Notes: generated by a model not told the origin, from the letters alone. 64,000 nt of DNA from Bolinopsis microptera (GCF_026151205.1 NC_087081.1:9171246-9235245), one strand, 5' to 3'. Shown: positions 23,901 to 31,260, counted from the stretch's first letter. Program-made: numbers and translations.

Positions 23901-24110
23901 CATGACTCTTGTAACTCTCCGCGTGATTATCGCCAGCCCGATGACGGACAACCCGCCGCGGGGTCCATGGTCGAAAATGAGTACACGGTGGAGCCGTCTA
24001 CTTTACCTCATAATGTAACTATTTCACGGGACAGCGCTTTAAACGTGAACCGTGGTGACCATGGTAACCGTGGTAGCATGAAACACGGTCAAGGTGTCCC
24101 TCGTTGCTGA
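2757..24110 (+). CDS. Receptor tyrosine kinase with Ig-like ectodomain (17 exons, 5' end missing)
   Basis: Seventeen GT-AG exons join without a frame break into about 839 codons ending at TGA 24108-24110. Exons: 2757-2914, 3041-3128, 3455-3563, 5439-5587, 5757-5889, 7749-7894, 8071-8243, 8516-8633, 10172-10318, 10520-10655, 11075-11177, 12395-12505, 12697-12837, 13145-13250, 13435-13669, 13901-14000, 23742-24110. Numbering from the first visible codon: ectodomain about 1-357 with NVT, NTS and NRT sequons; transmembrane helix about 364-386; glycine loop GGGHFG 434-439; AIK lysine K462; hinge EFA 511-513; HRDLAARN with D575; DFG 596-598; one activation-loop tyrosine Y609; APE 623-625. HRDLAARN and the KWTAPE signature mark a tyrosine kinase. 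The linker between hinge and HRD resembles FGFR/VEGFR-type receptors, but subfamily is inference. It should sit in the plasma membrane and signal by ligand-driven tyrosine phosphorylation. The signal peptide and first exon(s) were not found. Confidence 0.9.
3041..3128 (+). CDS. RTK exon: ectodomain
   Basis: Phase 0 entry after ATTGTCAG; donor GTAAGC after 3128. It starts [11 protein letters not shown] and continues in frame from the previous exon. The preceding intron is only 126 bp. Confidence 0.7.
3455..3563 (+). CDS. RTK exon: ectodomain
   Basis: Acceptor ACGTCAG, donor GTGAGT after 3563. The reading frame ([12 protein letters not shown]...) is held in from phase 1 and out in phase 2. The next intron carries a DNA transposon and a C-rich minisatellite. 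Confidence 0.7.
3590..4833. mobile_element. Non-autonomous DNA transposon with 8-bp target duplication
   Basis: The element lies in the intron after RTK exon 3563. AACTGAAC occurs immediately outside both ends (3582-3589 and 4834-4841). The termini are inverted: a G run followed by CCAATGGCATAAA on the left, and TTTATGCCATTGG followed by a C run on the right. Each end also carries a hairpin built from ATGGAGAAAATGGAGA and its complement. The interior (about 3756-4445) is a foldback of repeated, inverted blocks rich in CTCGAG-type sequence. No transposase frame is present. An 8-bp duplication is typical of hAT and a few other superfamilies; the G-run end is unusual, so the superfamily is open. 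Confidence 0.82.
3756..4445. repeat. Foldback arms inside the 3590-4833 element
   Basis: Sequence around 3759-3985 (GAAAAACTTTGAAAAAT, GTATCGAGAGCTCCCGATTC, GGGGAGGCCTGCCTTCCGAG) returns as its reverse complement at about 4090-4325. A partial third copy lies at about 4325-4445. Small open frames here are shadows of this palindrome. Confidence 0.8.
4842..5421 (+). repeat. C-rich minisatellite ending at an RTK splice acceptor
   Basis: About 18 copies of a 25-35 bp unit: CCTCCCTCACAGTATCAGG followed by a variable run of C. The true acceptor (CTCTTTTTCAG, 5438) lies just beyond the last copy. Every unit offers a pyrimidine tract and CAG, so decoy acceptors are plausible. Long proline-rich open frames here arise from the repeat and are not genes. 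Confidence 0.85.
5439..5587 (+). CDS. RTK exon: Ig-like domain, first cysteine region
   Basis: Acceptor CTCTTTTTCAG lies directly after a tandem array. Donor GTAAGT after 5587. The exon contains an NVT glycosylation sequon and a [10 protein letters not shown] segment that resembles an Ig B strand, followed by a tryptophan codon split across the next junction (KISW). Confidence 0.8.
5757..5889 (+). CDS. RTK exon: Ig-like domain
   Basis: Acceptor AACCAG; donor GTTCGT after 5889, an unusual donor. It completes the split tryptophan codon and encodes [11 protein letters not shown] and an NTS sequon. Only 14 bases after the exon a TIR element begins (5904). Confidence 0.75.
5904..7544. mobile_element. 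hAT-like non-autonomous transposon with 8-bp target duplication
   Basis: TAGGCTATCC at 5904 and GGATAGCCTA ending at 7544 are perfect inverted ends. GTTTGGGA is duplicated outside both ends (5896-5903 and 7545-7552). Further subterminal similarity (CCGATAAT, TTATCTAGATAAAA) continues inward on both sides. The 8-bp duplication and ends starting TAGG fit hAT elements. There is no transposase; the interior is mainly a 57-bp minisatellite. It inserted six bases inside the intron, next to an RTK splice donor. Confidence 0.85.
6441..7327 (+). repeat. 57-bp minisatellite inside the 5904-7544 element
   Basis: About 15 copies of a unit containing CTGTTCTCAGGAGAAGGAAA and GGTCTACTGTTTTGAAGAGA. Because 57 is a multiple of three, several frames stay open (up to 207 codons on + and 201 on -). 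These look like repeat artefacts, not proteins. Confidence 0.9.
7749..7894 (+). CDS. RTK exon: ectodomain
   Basis: The start was chosen at the acceptor CCATTTCAG because only this one continues the phase 2 frame. An upstream AG (7586) would run into a stop. It encodes [17 protein letters not shown]... and leaves in phase 1 with donor GTAAGT. Confidence 0.75.
8071..8243 (+). CDS. RTK exon: membrane-proximal Ig domain, N half
   Basis: Acceptor GTCTTTCAG, donor GTAAGT after 8243. It contains the Ig B-strand cysteine in VTCTVKGYP. The usual C-strand tryptophan is replaced (about VTITAID), so this Ig fold is atypical. Confidence 0.85.
8253..8342 (+). repeat. (AAACAG)n array next to an RTK donor
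   Basis: Hexamer repeat starting about ten bases after the donor GTAAGT at 8244. Roughly 13 units. Confidence 0.9.
8516..8633 (+). CDS. RTK exon: membrane-proximal Ig domain, C half
   Basis: Acceptor TATTCTAG, donor GTAAGT after 8633. It encodes the second Ig cysteine in KKAKCTASN, matching the Ig F strand, followed by an NRT sequon and then the juxtamembrane stretch. Confidence 0.85.
9074..9970 (-). CDS. LINE ORF1-like protein, antisense in an RTK intron
   Basis: An intact single-exon frame on the minus strand ends at 9074. The methionine at 9970 ([16 protein letters not shown]) gives 298 residues. The frame extends upstream to 10144, but that part contains a direct DNA duplication and looks non-coding. 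The N half is helical and coiled-coil-like; the C half reads [13 protein letters not shown], then [17 protein letters not shown] and [16 protein letters not shown]. That layout matches the RRM-like plus basic C-terminal region of ORF1 proteins in jockey/CR1/L1-type LINEs, which bind element RNA. No reverse transcriptase ORF follows (8634-9073). It may be a truncated element or a retained ORF1-derived gene. Confidence 0.65.
   Translation of the reverse strand: MYKSEKYVAYKLDEVKDDAAEWIRKTLGLAKVDHVNACAAQSFSGKREISREVMAQSLNAALKVMYRQSLYINQLEKYNQKLHSDVIDSQGTVVVLQKELLAAKDKQLDDLKSVVVASVEDTVKSELKTYSAAVQASKTSAAGPLLDSDRNILKNVIKDVVAEGDRSRNLMLFGIKEEKGELLCDKVAQVLLELGEKPKIEASRIGLNKPKDKKQVADRPVKVTLTSSTIVQQILTRARHLRSSELFSKVFISPDRSPEERAEQQKLVLELKKRSNDEPDKRHYIKGGKVCSVDKIVV
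10028..10103 (+). repeat. Tandem duplication upstream of the ORF1-like frame
   Basis: ACGTATTGAAAAGTGTAATT plus ACTGAACTGA is present twice in tandem. On the minus strand this gives a doubled [10 protein letters not shown], which suggests that frame extension is accidental. Confidence 0.75.
10172..10318 (+). CDS. RTK exon: transmembrane helix
   Basis: Acceptor CCACTTTTCAG, donor GTGAGA after 10318. It encodes a hydrophobic run of about 23 residues ([20 protein letters not shown] and beyond), then ARHPQTK on the cytoplasmic side, as expected for a type I receptor. Confidence 0.9.
10520..10655 (+). CDS. RTK exon: juxtamembrane and glycine loop
   Basis: Acceptor CTGTTTCAG, donor GTAGGT after 10655. 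It encodes the ATP-binding loop [10 protein letters not shown]. The last 20 or so bases of this exon, with the donor, are duplicated several times in the following intron. Confidence 0.9.
10637..10945 (+). repeat. Minisatellite made of RTK exon end plus splice donor
   Basis: About seven copies (first is the exon itself) of TGTACTGCCCTTAAAGATAG followed by GTAGGTCACATG and a short spacer; units are about 41-50 bp. Each copy contains the exon 10520-10655 terminus and its donor. Retention of intron sequence here would give an immediate TAG. Confidence 0.92.
11075..11177 (+). CDS. RTK exon: beta-3 lysine and alpha-C
   Basis: Acceptor GTATTCCAG, donor GTATGT after 11177. It encodes IAIKEVKP with the catalytic lysine and an acidic alpha-C segment. 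The last 18 exon bases plus the donor are repeated about 28 times downstream. Confidence 0.9.
11158..12290 (+). repeat. 40-bp minisatellite made of RTK exon end plus splice donor
   Basis: About 28 copies of CGTGACATTATGATGAGG, then GTATGTGCGGTTAACG and CTTTAA; some units are shortened or carry a CACTTTAATATA insert. The first copy is the end of exon 11075-11177 and its donor. Using any later 40-bp copy as donor would shift frame and reach TGA within nine codons. Confidence 0.95.
12395..12505 (+). CDS. RTK exon: kinase beta-4/beta-5 and hinge
   Basis: Acceptor ATCCCGCAG, donor GTAAGT after 12505, phase 0 on both sides. It encodes [10 protein letters not shown] and [13 protein letters not shown], the gatekeeper and hinge of a tyrosine kinase. 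Confidence 0.92.
12509..12566 (+). repeat. TTGTTACAG array at an RTK donor
   Basis: Roughly six degenerate copies of a 9-bp unit starting within five bases of the donor at 12506. Confidence 0.85.
12697..12837 (+). CDS. RTK exon: hinge-to-alpha-E linker
   Basis: Acceptor CATTTCAG, donor GTAACT after 12837. It encodes a short insert-like linker, then [16 protein letters not shown], the alpha-E helix before the catalytic loop. The insert is similar in size to that of FGFRs. Confidence 0.88.
12966..13117 (+). repeat. ACTTTACAT 9-bp array before an RTK acceptor
   Basis: About 17 units; the array ends 27 bases before exon 13145. The open frame on the minus strand (KVCKVCK...) is an artefact of the 9-bp period. 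Confidence 0.9.
13145..13250 (+). CDS. RTK exon: catalytic loop and DFG
   Basis: Acceptor CTGTCCAAG, donor GTTTGT after 13250. It encodes [13 protein letters not shown] and [19 protein letters not shown] is the receptor-type tyrosine kinase catalytic loop, and all key residues are present. Confidence 0.95.
13435..13669 (+). CDS. RTK exon: activation loop, APE and alpha-F
   Basis: Acceptor CTCCCTCAG, donor GTAAGA after 13669. It encodes [18 protein letters not shown], then [13 protein letters not shown] and YAGYNN. The activation loop has one tyrosine instead of the common tandem pair. Confidence 0.95.
13901..14000 (+). CDS. RTK exon: end of kinase C-lobe
   Basis: Acceptor TACTGTTCAG, donor GTATGT after 14000. 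It encodes [20 protein letters not shown], the conserved CW..P..RP motif closing the kinase domain. The 10-bp satellite starts three bases into the next intron. Confidence 0.93.
14001..14487 (+). repeat. TATAGTATTG 10-bp satellite, block 1
   Basis: About 48 units, starting three bases after the donor GTATGT at 14001. A few variants (TATAGCATTG, TATAACATTG, TGTAGTATTG) sit near the middle. Long YTILYNTIQ-type open frames on the minus strand are repeat artefacts. Confidence 0.97.
14488..16960. mobile_element. 2,473-bp TIR element in satellite, copy 1
   Basis: The left end GACCCTGATCATTAG and right end CTAATGACCAGGGTC are inverted with one mismatch. AGTA flanks both sides (14484-14487, 16961-16964), and removing the element restores the satellite unit TATAGTATTG. 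Subterminal motifs are symmetrical: TGAGGCTAAC occurs about six times in the left arm (14689-15165) and its complement GTTAGCCTCA about eight times in the right arm (15778-16790). Such facing arrays are known as transposase-binding sites in other DNA elements. There is no transposase; the longest frames are under 90 codons. A 4-bp duplication is seen in a few superfamilies; none is assigned. Confidence 0.78.
16961..17529 (+). repeat. TATAGTATTG satellite, block 2
   Basis: Same 10-bp unit with internal 5-bp slips near the left end and the same TATAGCATTG/TATAACATTG variants near the right end as block 1. Confidence 0.95.
17530..20002. mobile_element. TIR element in satellite, copy 2
   Basis: Offset from copy 1 by exactly 3,042 bp and identical wherever compared by eye, including the short frames at 17627, 18141 and 18806. 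The near identity of element and satellite together points to recent tandem duplication, not separate insertions. Confidence 0.9.
20003..20571 (+). repeat. TATAGTATTG satellite, block 3
   Basis: Repeats block 2 at +3,042 bp, with a T-to-C change (TACAGTAGAC at 20565) as a rare difference. Confidence 0.95.
20572..23044. mobile_element. TIR element in satellite, copy 3
   Basis: Third copy at a further +3,042 bp with the same ends. It is followed by a satellite block whose right part differs from the other blocks, marking the edge of the duplicated array. Confidence 0.9.
23045..23523 (+). repeat. TATAGTATTG satellite, block 4
   Basis: It begins like blocks 2 and 3 and repeats an internal slipped segment, then runs into unique sequence at TAACGGAC. 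The remaining 218 bases to the last RTK exon are unique. Confidence 0.95.
23742..24110 (+). CDS. RTK last exon: cytoplasmic tail and stop
   Basis: Acceptor ACGCTCCCAG after a 9.7-kb intron. The phase 0 frame stays open for 122 codons to TGA. The tail holds [12 protein letters not shown] and NEYTVEP, candidate SH2/PTB docking tyrosines (inference), and a Pro/Thr/His-rich low-complexity stretch. Codon use is more GC-rich than in the upstream exons. Confidence 0.88.
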   Translation, partial: DYVHIESLYETDLNLTLRLQTLEPPPTTTPSNNHHPSSLPHTPVREHGGGAGSHDSCNSPRDYRQPDDGQPAAGSMVENEYTVEPSTLPHNVTISRDSALNVNRGDHGNRGSMKHGQGVPRC

Positions 24111-24336
24111 TCTCTTCTGATTACACTACCTCTCTGCACTCTCTAGGTCTTCCTTCCCGCCTTTCTCTGTTCTTTCTACTGCCACACATTTGCAAATTAC
24201 ACCTACGATAATGCGATATACGTATATCCATGTTTGGTTGGGATATGATTCAAGTCCCCCTGTTTCTTATCATTGAAAATTGTGTTTCTTACCATAAAAC
24301 CAAGCTGCTTTATGCTCTTTTCATGTACGACCACGG

Positions 24337-24440
24337 GCTTATATCTGCCGCAAAGCCTCTTTGCGCGTGCTTATTTCTGCCGCAAAGCCTCTTTGCGCAT
24401 GCTTATTTCTGCCGCAAAGCCTCTTTACGATTTCAGCGTT
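24337..24440 (+). repeat. Hairpin repeats after the RTK stop (putative 3' UTR)
   Basis: Three to four copies of a 32-bp unit containing GCCGCAAAGCCTCTTTGCGC. Each unit has CGCAAAG and CTTTGCG separated by three bases, so the transcript could form a row of short stem-loops. No clear AATAAA was noticed in the first 900 bases after the stop. Confidence 0.7.
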
Positions 24441-27400
24441 TTGCTGCCATACTGCTGCCGCTAGCCTGCTGCAACGTGTTTTCAGTATTTTACCTGTTGT
24501 AGACAGTATGATCAAGCACCATGGGAATAAGTGTTTTTGATGCCTCACGCCTGATTGAAGAGGACGCGTTTATAGCCACTAGGTTGTGCTGAATAATTGA
24601 CAAAGCACATTTCGGAATGATTACCCCTCGCAACCACCCTTAATGTTCCATAATATGTTGATTACTGTTGGGAATGGGGTTTGAGTCGTCTATTGGATTC
24701 AAGCAGATCGTTTTAACGTTTTTGTATCTATAGTTTTATTCTTTGTTGAACTGAAAAATGTAGTTTTAAAATTAAGTGATTGGAACAATAATCATAACTA
24801 CTGATGATTTCAGGAAGCCGTCTGAAAGGTGTTGGAGTTAGGAATTTACTTTGTCAAACAAAAGTTTGTCTTGTTCGCTTGTTTCAAGGGATAAAAGGGT
24901 CCGGGTCTGGAGTTACCATCACGTGATCAAAAGAAGCGCCGTATTCTAGCTGGATAAGATCATCCAACGGATTGATATTGTCAAACCACTGAAATCTGAA
25001 TCTTCATTCGAAATGATGTATCATGAAGAGATTACTAAAGGACGAAATGATTTCTAGAATATTAGTATTTTGTTACTTTCCTTGCTCGAGAAATTTAGCA
25101 TCTCTTTTCGAATATGATATCCAAGTTTTGTATATTATGGGGAGCTGCAAGGACTATTATTTTAGTGATAAAATTAACTGAAAATGATTGGTAAAACTGA
25201 GGGAACAGGAAATTATTTCCTGGGAGAATTACGTCAAGAAGTTATGATCGAACAAGCATGCTAGGGGTCCCGTTGTTATGGGCGCATTGTAATTTATATT
25301 TCTCTACCATACTTTGTACCAACAAATATCCAAAAAGTAAAGAAAAAATTGTAACTCGCAGTCGTTGTAGCCCCCTCCCCAATTTCAATTATGCTATCTT
25401 GAATTCTTCTTGAACTCTGCAATATTTAAATTTACGTTTTTGAATGAACAATTTATAATGAAATTGTAAAGTGTGGAAATTCTTTCTGACATTTTTACTG
25501 TACATTTACTTTCATGAAAAACTTTGAGGAATAATAAGTTTTTATAGCATTTTATTTTCTTATTATGGTTAAATGTCTCTAAATGCCACAAAATCACCTT
25601 GCTTTTTGGCATGTTTGATTTTTAACGCAGTTTATATTACATATTAGTTTATCATATATAATAGTGATTCACAATATTATTTTTAATTCTGTAGGACTGA
25701 ATCGTCCCTCCATTCAGGACTTTGATTGCATCGGAGTATGCAGTTCAATTACAATATTTTAGTTCATTGCAAATGGCTCACGAAAATGTTAGTAAAATCA
25801 TCGTATTTTACCGTAATCATGTAAAATTTGCCGGCAAAACATCGAAAATCGGCTAGGCCGTTGAAAAGTTCACATTTTATACTTATAAAACTTATTTTTG
25901 TTTGAAAAGGATTACCTGATTTAAAAATGTGTACTGATTGTAATTGTCTTTTATTCTTGTTGGGGTCAGTTCTTCCGTATCAAAATGTGTCATTTTTAGT
26001 GACTAAACCATCGTTATCATTTCCGCAATGAATATGCTTAGTTATGATTGTTTGATTATTAATATACTTCTTATATACCCATAATCGTCGATAGACAGTT
26101 TTTAGTATCGCCTCATCTATACTAGAGAGTAGAGAAGTGTTTGTTTTTCTTTTTATGCTTTGAGTTCTGGCCTATAAAATTGAACTAGAAGTATCGAATC
26201 TTCAGTTTTCGATTTTTTCATGTATTTTATTTGAGTTTTTATTCAACTGTTAGAGTTACAAGTATGAGATACGCGTTTCATTTGTTTTTGGCAGATTCCT
26301 GATATATTATATAGACAGTACCGCAATAATACGATTTATCAGAAATACGATGATCAGTGATCATTATAATTATATGCGGGCTCGACTACACTGTACAGAA
26401 TCTAAATCAATAACAATAGTTAATAACATAGCATTTTATTTAGGTAGGCAGTGCGCCATCGACAATAAGACGCGCGCGCTGACCATTGAATGGTTTTTTA
26501 GCTCTTATTTCGGCCAGCACAATATTTTGGAAACAAGCGAAAAGTTATAATACTTCCCATATAACAATTTTGTTGAAATTTGGTCAGCTTACGTAAACAC
26601 TTATGTTTTACTGAACCTAATTTAGTTTGAGCAATTTCGATGCTCAGAATTTGAGTTATCAACGAATTTATACCTATTTTGTCATTTTTAGACCTTTTAG
26701 TCAAGGCCAATCTCTCCCAACTAAATTAGGTTCGGTAGTTAAGTATGATTGGAAGGTTCTGACAAATTTTCAGCATGATTCATGTTCAGGAACCAAAGAT
26801 ATGACAGAATAATACGACAAAAATCAACGAATTTCGTCAAATTACGCGACTTTTACACCTAATTTTGCTCCAAAAGCCGCGCACCATCAAATATGGCACC
26901 TAGGCGAAACTCACTGATCATTCCAAAAAGGTATGATAAATTTGGTACTGTGAAAATTCTCACAGTCTCTAGAAAACGATGGTACAAACATTTTGAAAAT
27001 CCGAGCAAGTTTATTTTTATCGTGCACCGCCTAATTTAGGCGCAGGTTATATCTCCACCGAAAGCACATTCAATTTGATGTGGTTGAAATTTGTCTATAA
27101 CTTGCTTGATTCTGCACTAAGTTCAAAGTTGACGTGTACTGACCGTGACCAAAATTGAACGTTTAACTTTAAGATCACTTCCGAGGCACACGCTTATATA
27201 TCAAATATTGTGCTTTTCACGGAGAAATAATGAATAAGACAGTATGCAGTAACGTTTATTTATTCGCATAATTTAACCATGCATGTGCTTTCGCGCAACT
27301 GCGGGCGCGCTTATTTCACAAAGGCTCTGGTTACTGGTTAGAGCAATTTTATTTACTGGCCGGCGGTGCTTTGATTACCTGGGGACCTCACGCTATTATA

Positions 27401-27455
27401 TTATAAGATTCGGCGGAATGACAGGCTGAGCGCGGCCCCGTAATCAGTATAATGC
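24441..27455. other. Intergenic stretch, no gene recognised
   Basis: AT-rich, short open frames only. A 15-bp perfect inverted repeat (GAACCTAATTTAGTT near 26611 and its complement near 26721) is the only structure noted. Confidence 0.6.
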
Positions 27456-28456
27456 TTTGACGGATGTTACTCGTCTAAATTTCTAAATTTTTTCGAAATA
27501 GCGCGCGCCGCTTTCTTTTCGAAATGGCCCGATGCGTTACTCTGGCTAGATCGGCAAAATGCGCTAATGTGCCGCGCCGAGCTGCCATGAATTGACATCG
27601 TCAATAAAGTGGTACCAAGAAGTTTTAATTTTAAAATTTTATAGCTTAGCACACGACTTAACTCCGGGCCGGCAAATGACCTCGGGCAAATAAAAGCGCT
27701 GCGAAGAGTCACAAATATTAACGGGTGATGTGTTTACATAGTCATGAGTCTACTGTTTACGCATACAGCGTGGTTCGCACTGGTTTCACCTTGACGGATG
27801 TTACTCTTCTAAATTTCTTCGAAGTAGCGCGCGCCGCTTTCTTCTCGAAATGTTACCGACGGCACGAGCTACGAAGTAGCGCGCGCCGGGCCAAATCATT
27901 AACAATGGTCAAGTTTCACCATTCGGCGGTCGCGCGCTACTGCAAGCGAGAGGGCTCTGGTTTCAGCAAGGTGATATAATACTCGTAAAATATGTATTCC
28001 AAAGAACCATCAACGAGTTCAACTTGTACTTGTTTTGATAATTGTTATAATGTATAAACTTGGAGGACTTCGACGCTTTGACGCGCCGCGCAAACTATAA
28101 TTTTTACTTCGCATCGAAGATATCTGACGAGATCGTTGCTTTCTTAATTCGCAGAGCAACGATCTGGAAGTAAAGGATTGACATCGTCAATCAATTAATA
28201 AACGTAAATCTACAACGAGAATATAACTGTAGCGCGAGCCGCCGGTATACAATATATATAGCTATAACATATAAATGCAAAATGATAAATATTATACAAA
28301 TATATTAAATGTAATAAATATCATACAAATTTAGTTGACCATTGTTAATTATCTGGCCTGGCGCGCGCTATACTTCGTAGCTCGTGCCATCAAGAAGAAA
28401 GCGGCGCGCGCTACTATACTTCGAAGAAAGTTAGACGAGTAACATCCGTCAAAAAT
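27456..28456. mobile_element. GC-rich foldback element, probable non-autonomous transposon
   Basis: About 120 bases starting TTGACGGATGTTACTC at 27793 recur as their reverse complement ending at 28456. The arms include GCGCGCGCCGCTTTCTTC and GCACGAGCTACGAAG. A second, diverged left end starts at 27456, so one copy may be nested in another. ATTGACATCGTCAAT occurs near 27591 and 28176. No target duplication or coding frame was found. The GCGCGC content stands out against AT-rich neighbours. Confidence 0.6.
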
Positions 28457-29448
28457 TTAGCTGTTCAAATATTTACAAAATTTAAAGCTAAATCTGTTTA
28501 ATTAATTGACTATTGTTAAATATAATCACATATAAATTTACACAATATATAATAATTAATACAATTTACAAAATCGACAATAATTGCATCAGTTCATTTT
28601 GTAATGTTTGATCACATACCAAAATTTTATAATCGTTTTACATTAAGTAAAACACTTTTACATTATTTAGGTGATTGGCTAAAGTATTTATTTTTATGTT
28701 TGATGTAAAATAATTATCCTCATTATATATTATGCATAAACAAGTTAAATTTTGATTTTTGCAAATTATTGCAGATTTAAAATTTATAATTTGGTATTGA
28801 GCGCTGCACCAAGCTGCTAATTTGCAACTCATCGATGCAGATGATGTTATATTGTGATTTTAATGTGGTCCGTATCTTCATATCATGATTAAATTTAAGG
28901 AAAGGAATCAAATATGTACCGTGTCGAATGTCGATATTTGGTAATTAACTTATCTTACCTTCGCTTTTATTTTTAACCGTAAAGTTAGGCTTTGAATTAG
29001 GATGTAGACAATTTAAAGTATGAAATACTTGATTTGTATTTCATATATTATGCTATGCTGTAAGACTGGGTATCAAATAGTTTTAGTTTGTGCTTACACC
29101 AAATAACAATAAATCGTTATGATGTATGAACATGAGTTTTATTATAATATCATCATGAAATATCATCATGAAATAAAGACTCTGCAAACATCTCAGAGAA
29201 ATATTACCACCATAAAGAACAAAGAGGGAGTATCCTGGACCCCGAAATCCACCACTTTTCTGTTCTTTCAGAGGTACCAATGTGGCAGGAAACCAGGGCT
29301 CATGCTGCCGCTGAGCTAAAGCAGTAGAGGGGATGGCGGCTTCTCTAGGATCTAACACGTCCTGAAGCAGACCAACACTATGTCCCAACGCACTGGTGTT
29401 GGGATGTCTGCCCCCGGTGCCTGTCCCGGTCAATAAAGCAGTCAAGCA
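28457..29448. other. Unassigned stretch before the solo LTR
   Basis: AT-rich to about 29200. From about 29230 to 29430 a less AT-rich patch reads openly on the minus strand (for example SALGHSVGLLQDVLDPREAA), but no family was recognised; it could be old transposon or exon remnant. Confidence 0.4.
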
Positions 29449-29453
29449 TCATG

Positions 29454-30284
29454 TGTTGGAACCCTGTTCTTGGGTTAATTAAATAACAAATAATACTCAA
29501 TTATTATAAATACAAATTAGATGAATAAAGAGGTTATACAAATAAATGGTGTTTCAAATGTAACCTTGTTACTCTATGTACTCACCCTCAAATAGTGAAT
29601 GAGTGATTAAAAGGTGATTGGTGTGACTCAGTTACTCACACTGCTCTAACTAATACACAAATCAATTCTAAACTAAATAATGTCTTTTTACTATTAGATT
29701 AAACAACTATTAAATTAAAACTACTACTCTGATGATGATGTTCTTCTTACTATATGAGGGACTTCTGAATGATGAGGACTTCAACTAAACTGGAACTGAT
29801 AACTATAATAAAAAACCCTGGGGGAAAACTACCGTGAGTAAAGTGAAAGGTAATCCACGTGAAACTATAAATAAAAGTGAAAGAGGAAGCGGGAACTCCT
29901 AGACTAAACTACTAAACTATAACTATAAACTACTTACCACTCTTTCCACGTCACAGAACACAGATAGTATCTGTCGACTGGAATCTGTGGGATCACTAAA
30001 ACAACGTCACTCCTCTCCCTTCTGCTACGCTAGAGTCTGGAGTCGACAACGTCACTCCTCTCCCTTCTGCTTCGCTAGAGTCTGGAGTCAACTAAACACT
30101 GGACACTCCTCTCTCTTCTGTTACTTCAACTAGAGTCTGGAGTCGAGCCTTGTCTGCCTTCTGGAGTCCCTTTACCCCAACACTGTATATACAATCACTG
30201 GAACTAAACCTTTGCTAAAGTGAGATACAGGGTTAGTAATATGAAGTACAAAAACAAGCTACAAATAGAATTAAGATTCTAACA
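29454..30284. mobile_element. Solo LTR, 831 bp, 5-bp target duplication
   Basis: It begins TGTTGGAA and ends TTCTAACA, with TG...CA ends and short imperfect inverted termini. TCATG lies directly outside both ends (29449-29453 and 30285-30289). These are the marks of an LTR retroelement reduced to one LTR by recombination. A degenerate tandem of about 55 bp (ACTCCTCTCCCTTCTGC...TAGAGTCTGGAGTC) lies at about 30005-30150. A 5-bp duplication fits Gypsy- or Copia-class elements. No gag or pol remains, so orientation is uncertain. Confidence 0.85.
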
Positions 30285-30639
30285 TCATGTATGTTATGTT
30301 GAGCATTCTCAACCAACAAATGTGGGAACTCCCACGAAAGACCAAAACAGATCTAAAGAGACACTTAACAACATTGGAAAATAGACTTCAATTTGTTTAT
30401 ATAATTTATAAAGCGTATATTATTGCCCACGTTAAGGGGCCTGTTAATAATTTATTAAATTATTAGCTATTTTAGATTTAATAATAATATTATAATATGT
30501 ATACTGCCACTGGCCTTGAACATAGTACGTGTTTGGAGTCTTGATTTGATTTCATTAGGAACTTCACTAATGCTCGGATGACATAATTTTATGTTTTATT
30601 TTTTTAAACACTATTGCAAAATCCTTTAAGGGACAGAAC

Positions 30640-31260
30640 TGTCATTCTCATATATCCCCAAAATGTTCGCAACCTGACGAATTTCTGTCCAAAATTGCAT
30701 GCGCAGGGGTGTTATGTTATGAATATCGCAAATAAATGTTGAACGAGACATAACCTTCGTGTCTGTGCTTCTGCTTGAGTAGCGAGGAAATAATTTTTTC
30801 TTCTTTCATGAATGTTATCCAGTATCTGACCCTCACTCTGATTTATTCTGGGGTTCAGCAGGATATGTTTATCCAAGTAAAGTCCATGAAGCGGGTTATT
30901 TCTTCTTTTGAGTAGCTGACAGCACCGTTCTGGACACTAGTACTGTTTGACATTTTGTTCTTTACAAAGAAAAGAAGGTCAGAAGGTCTATTTTGCTTCT
31001 GTTTAGTTCGTTGGACCCATTTTTCCACGTTAGAACATTACGTATCTCGTCAATATGGTGCTGGTATCGGTGGGCCTTTGCCTCCTCTAGCTGCAATATG
31101 AGCCCTTGCTTAAATGGGTCACTTGTAAGTGCCTTTATTATAAATTGTATAGTGACAATCTTGTAGGATATCTCAAGGGGTGGAATCCCAAGCGCAACAG
31201 AGGTCGAATCTTTGTGAGGATGGTGAGTGGCCCCGTTAGCTTATCTTCAAGAGGACCCTC
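30640..31260 (-). pseudogene. Decayed LINE ORF2 C-terminal remnant
   Basis: On the minus strand, 31215-30980 reads openly as SVALGIPPLEISYKIV...LILQLEEAKAHRYQHHIDEI, and about 30755-30640 reads TFICDIHNITPLRMQFWTEI in another frame. The GIPPLEI segment followed by helical sequence resembles the region after the reverse transcriptase in non-LTR elements. Upstream sequence (FMNEGPLEDKLTGPLTIL) is in a different frame, so at least two frameshifts and stops break it. Recognition is by general pattern only. Confidence 0.3.
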
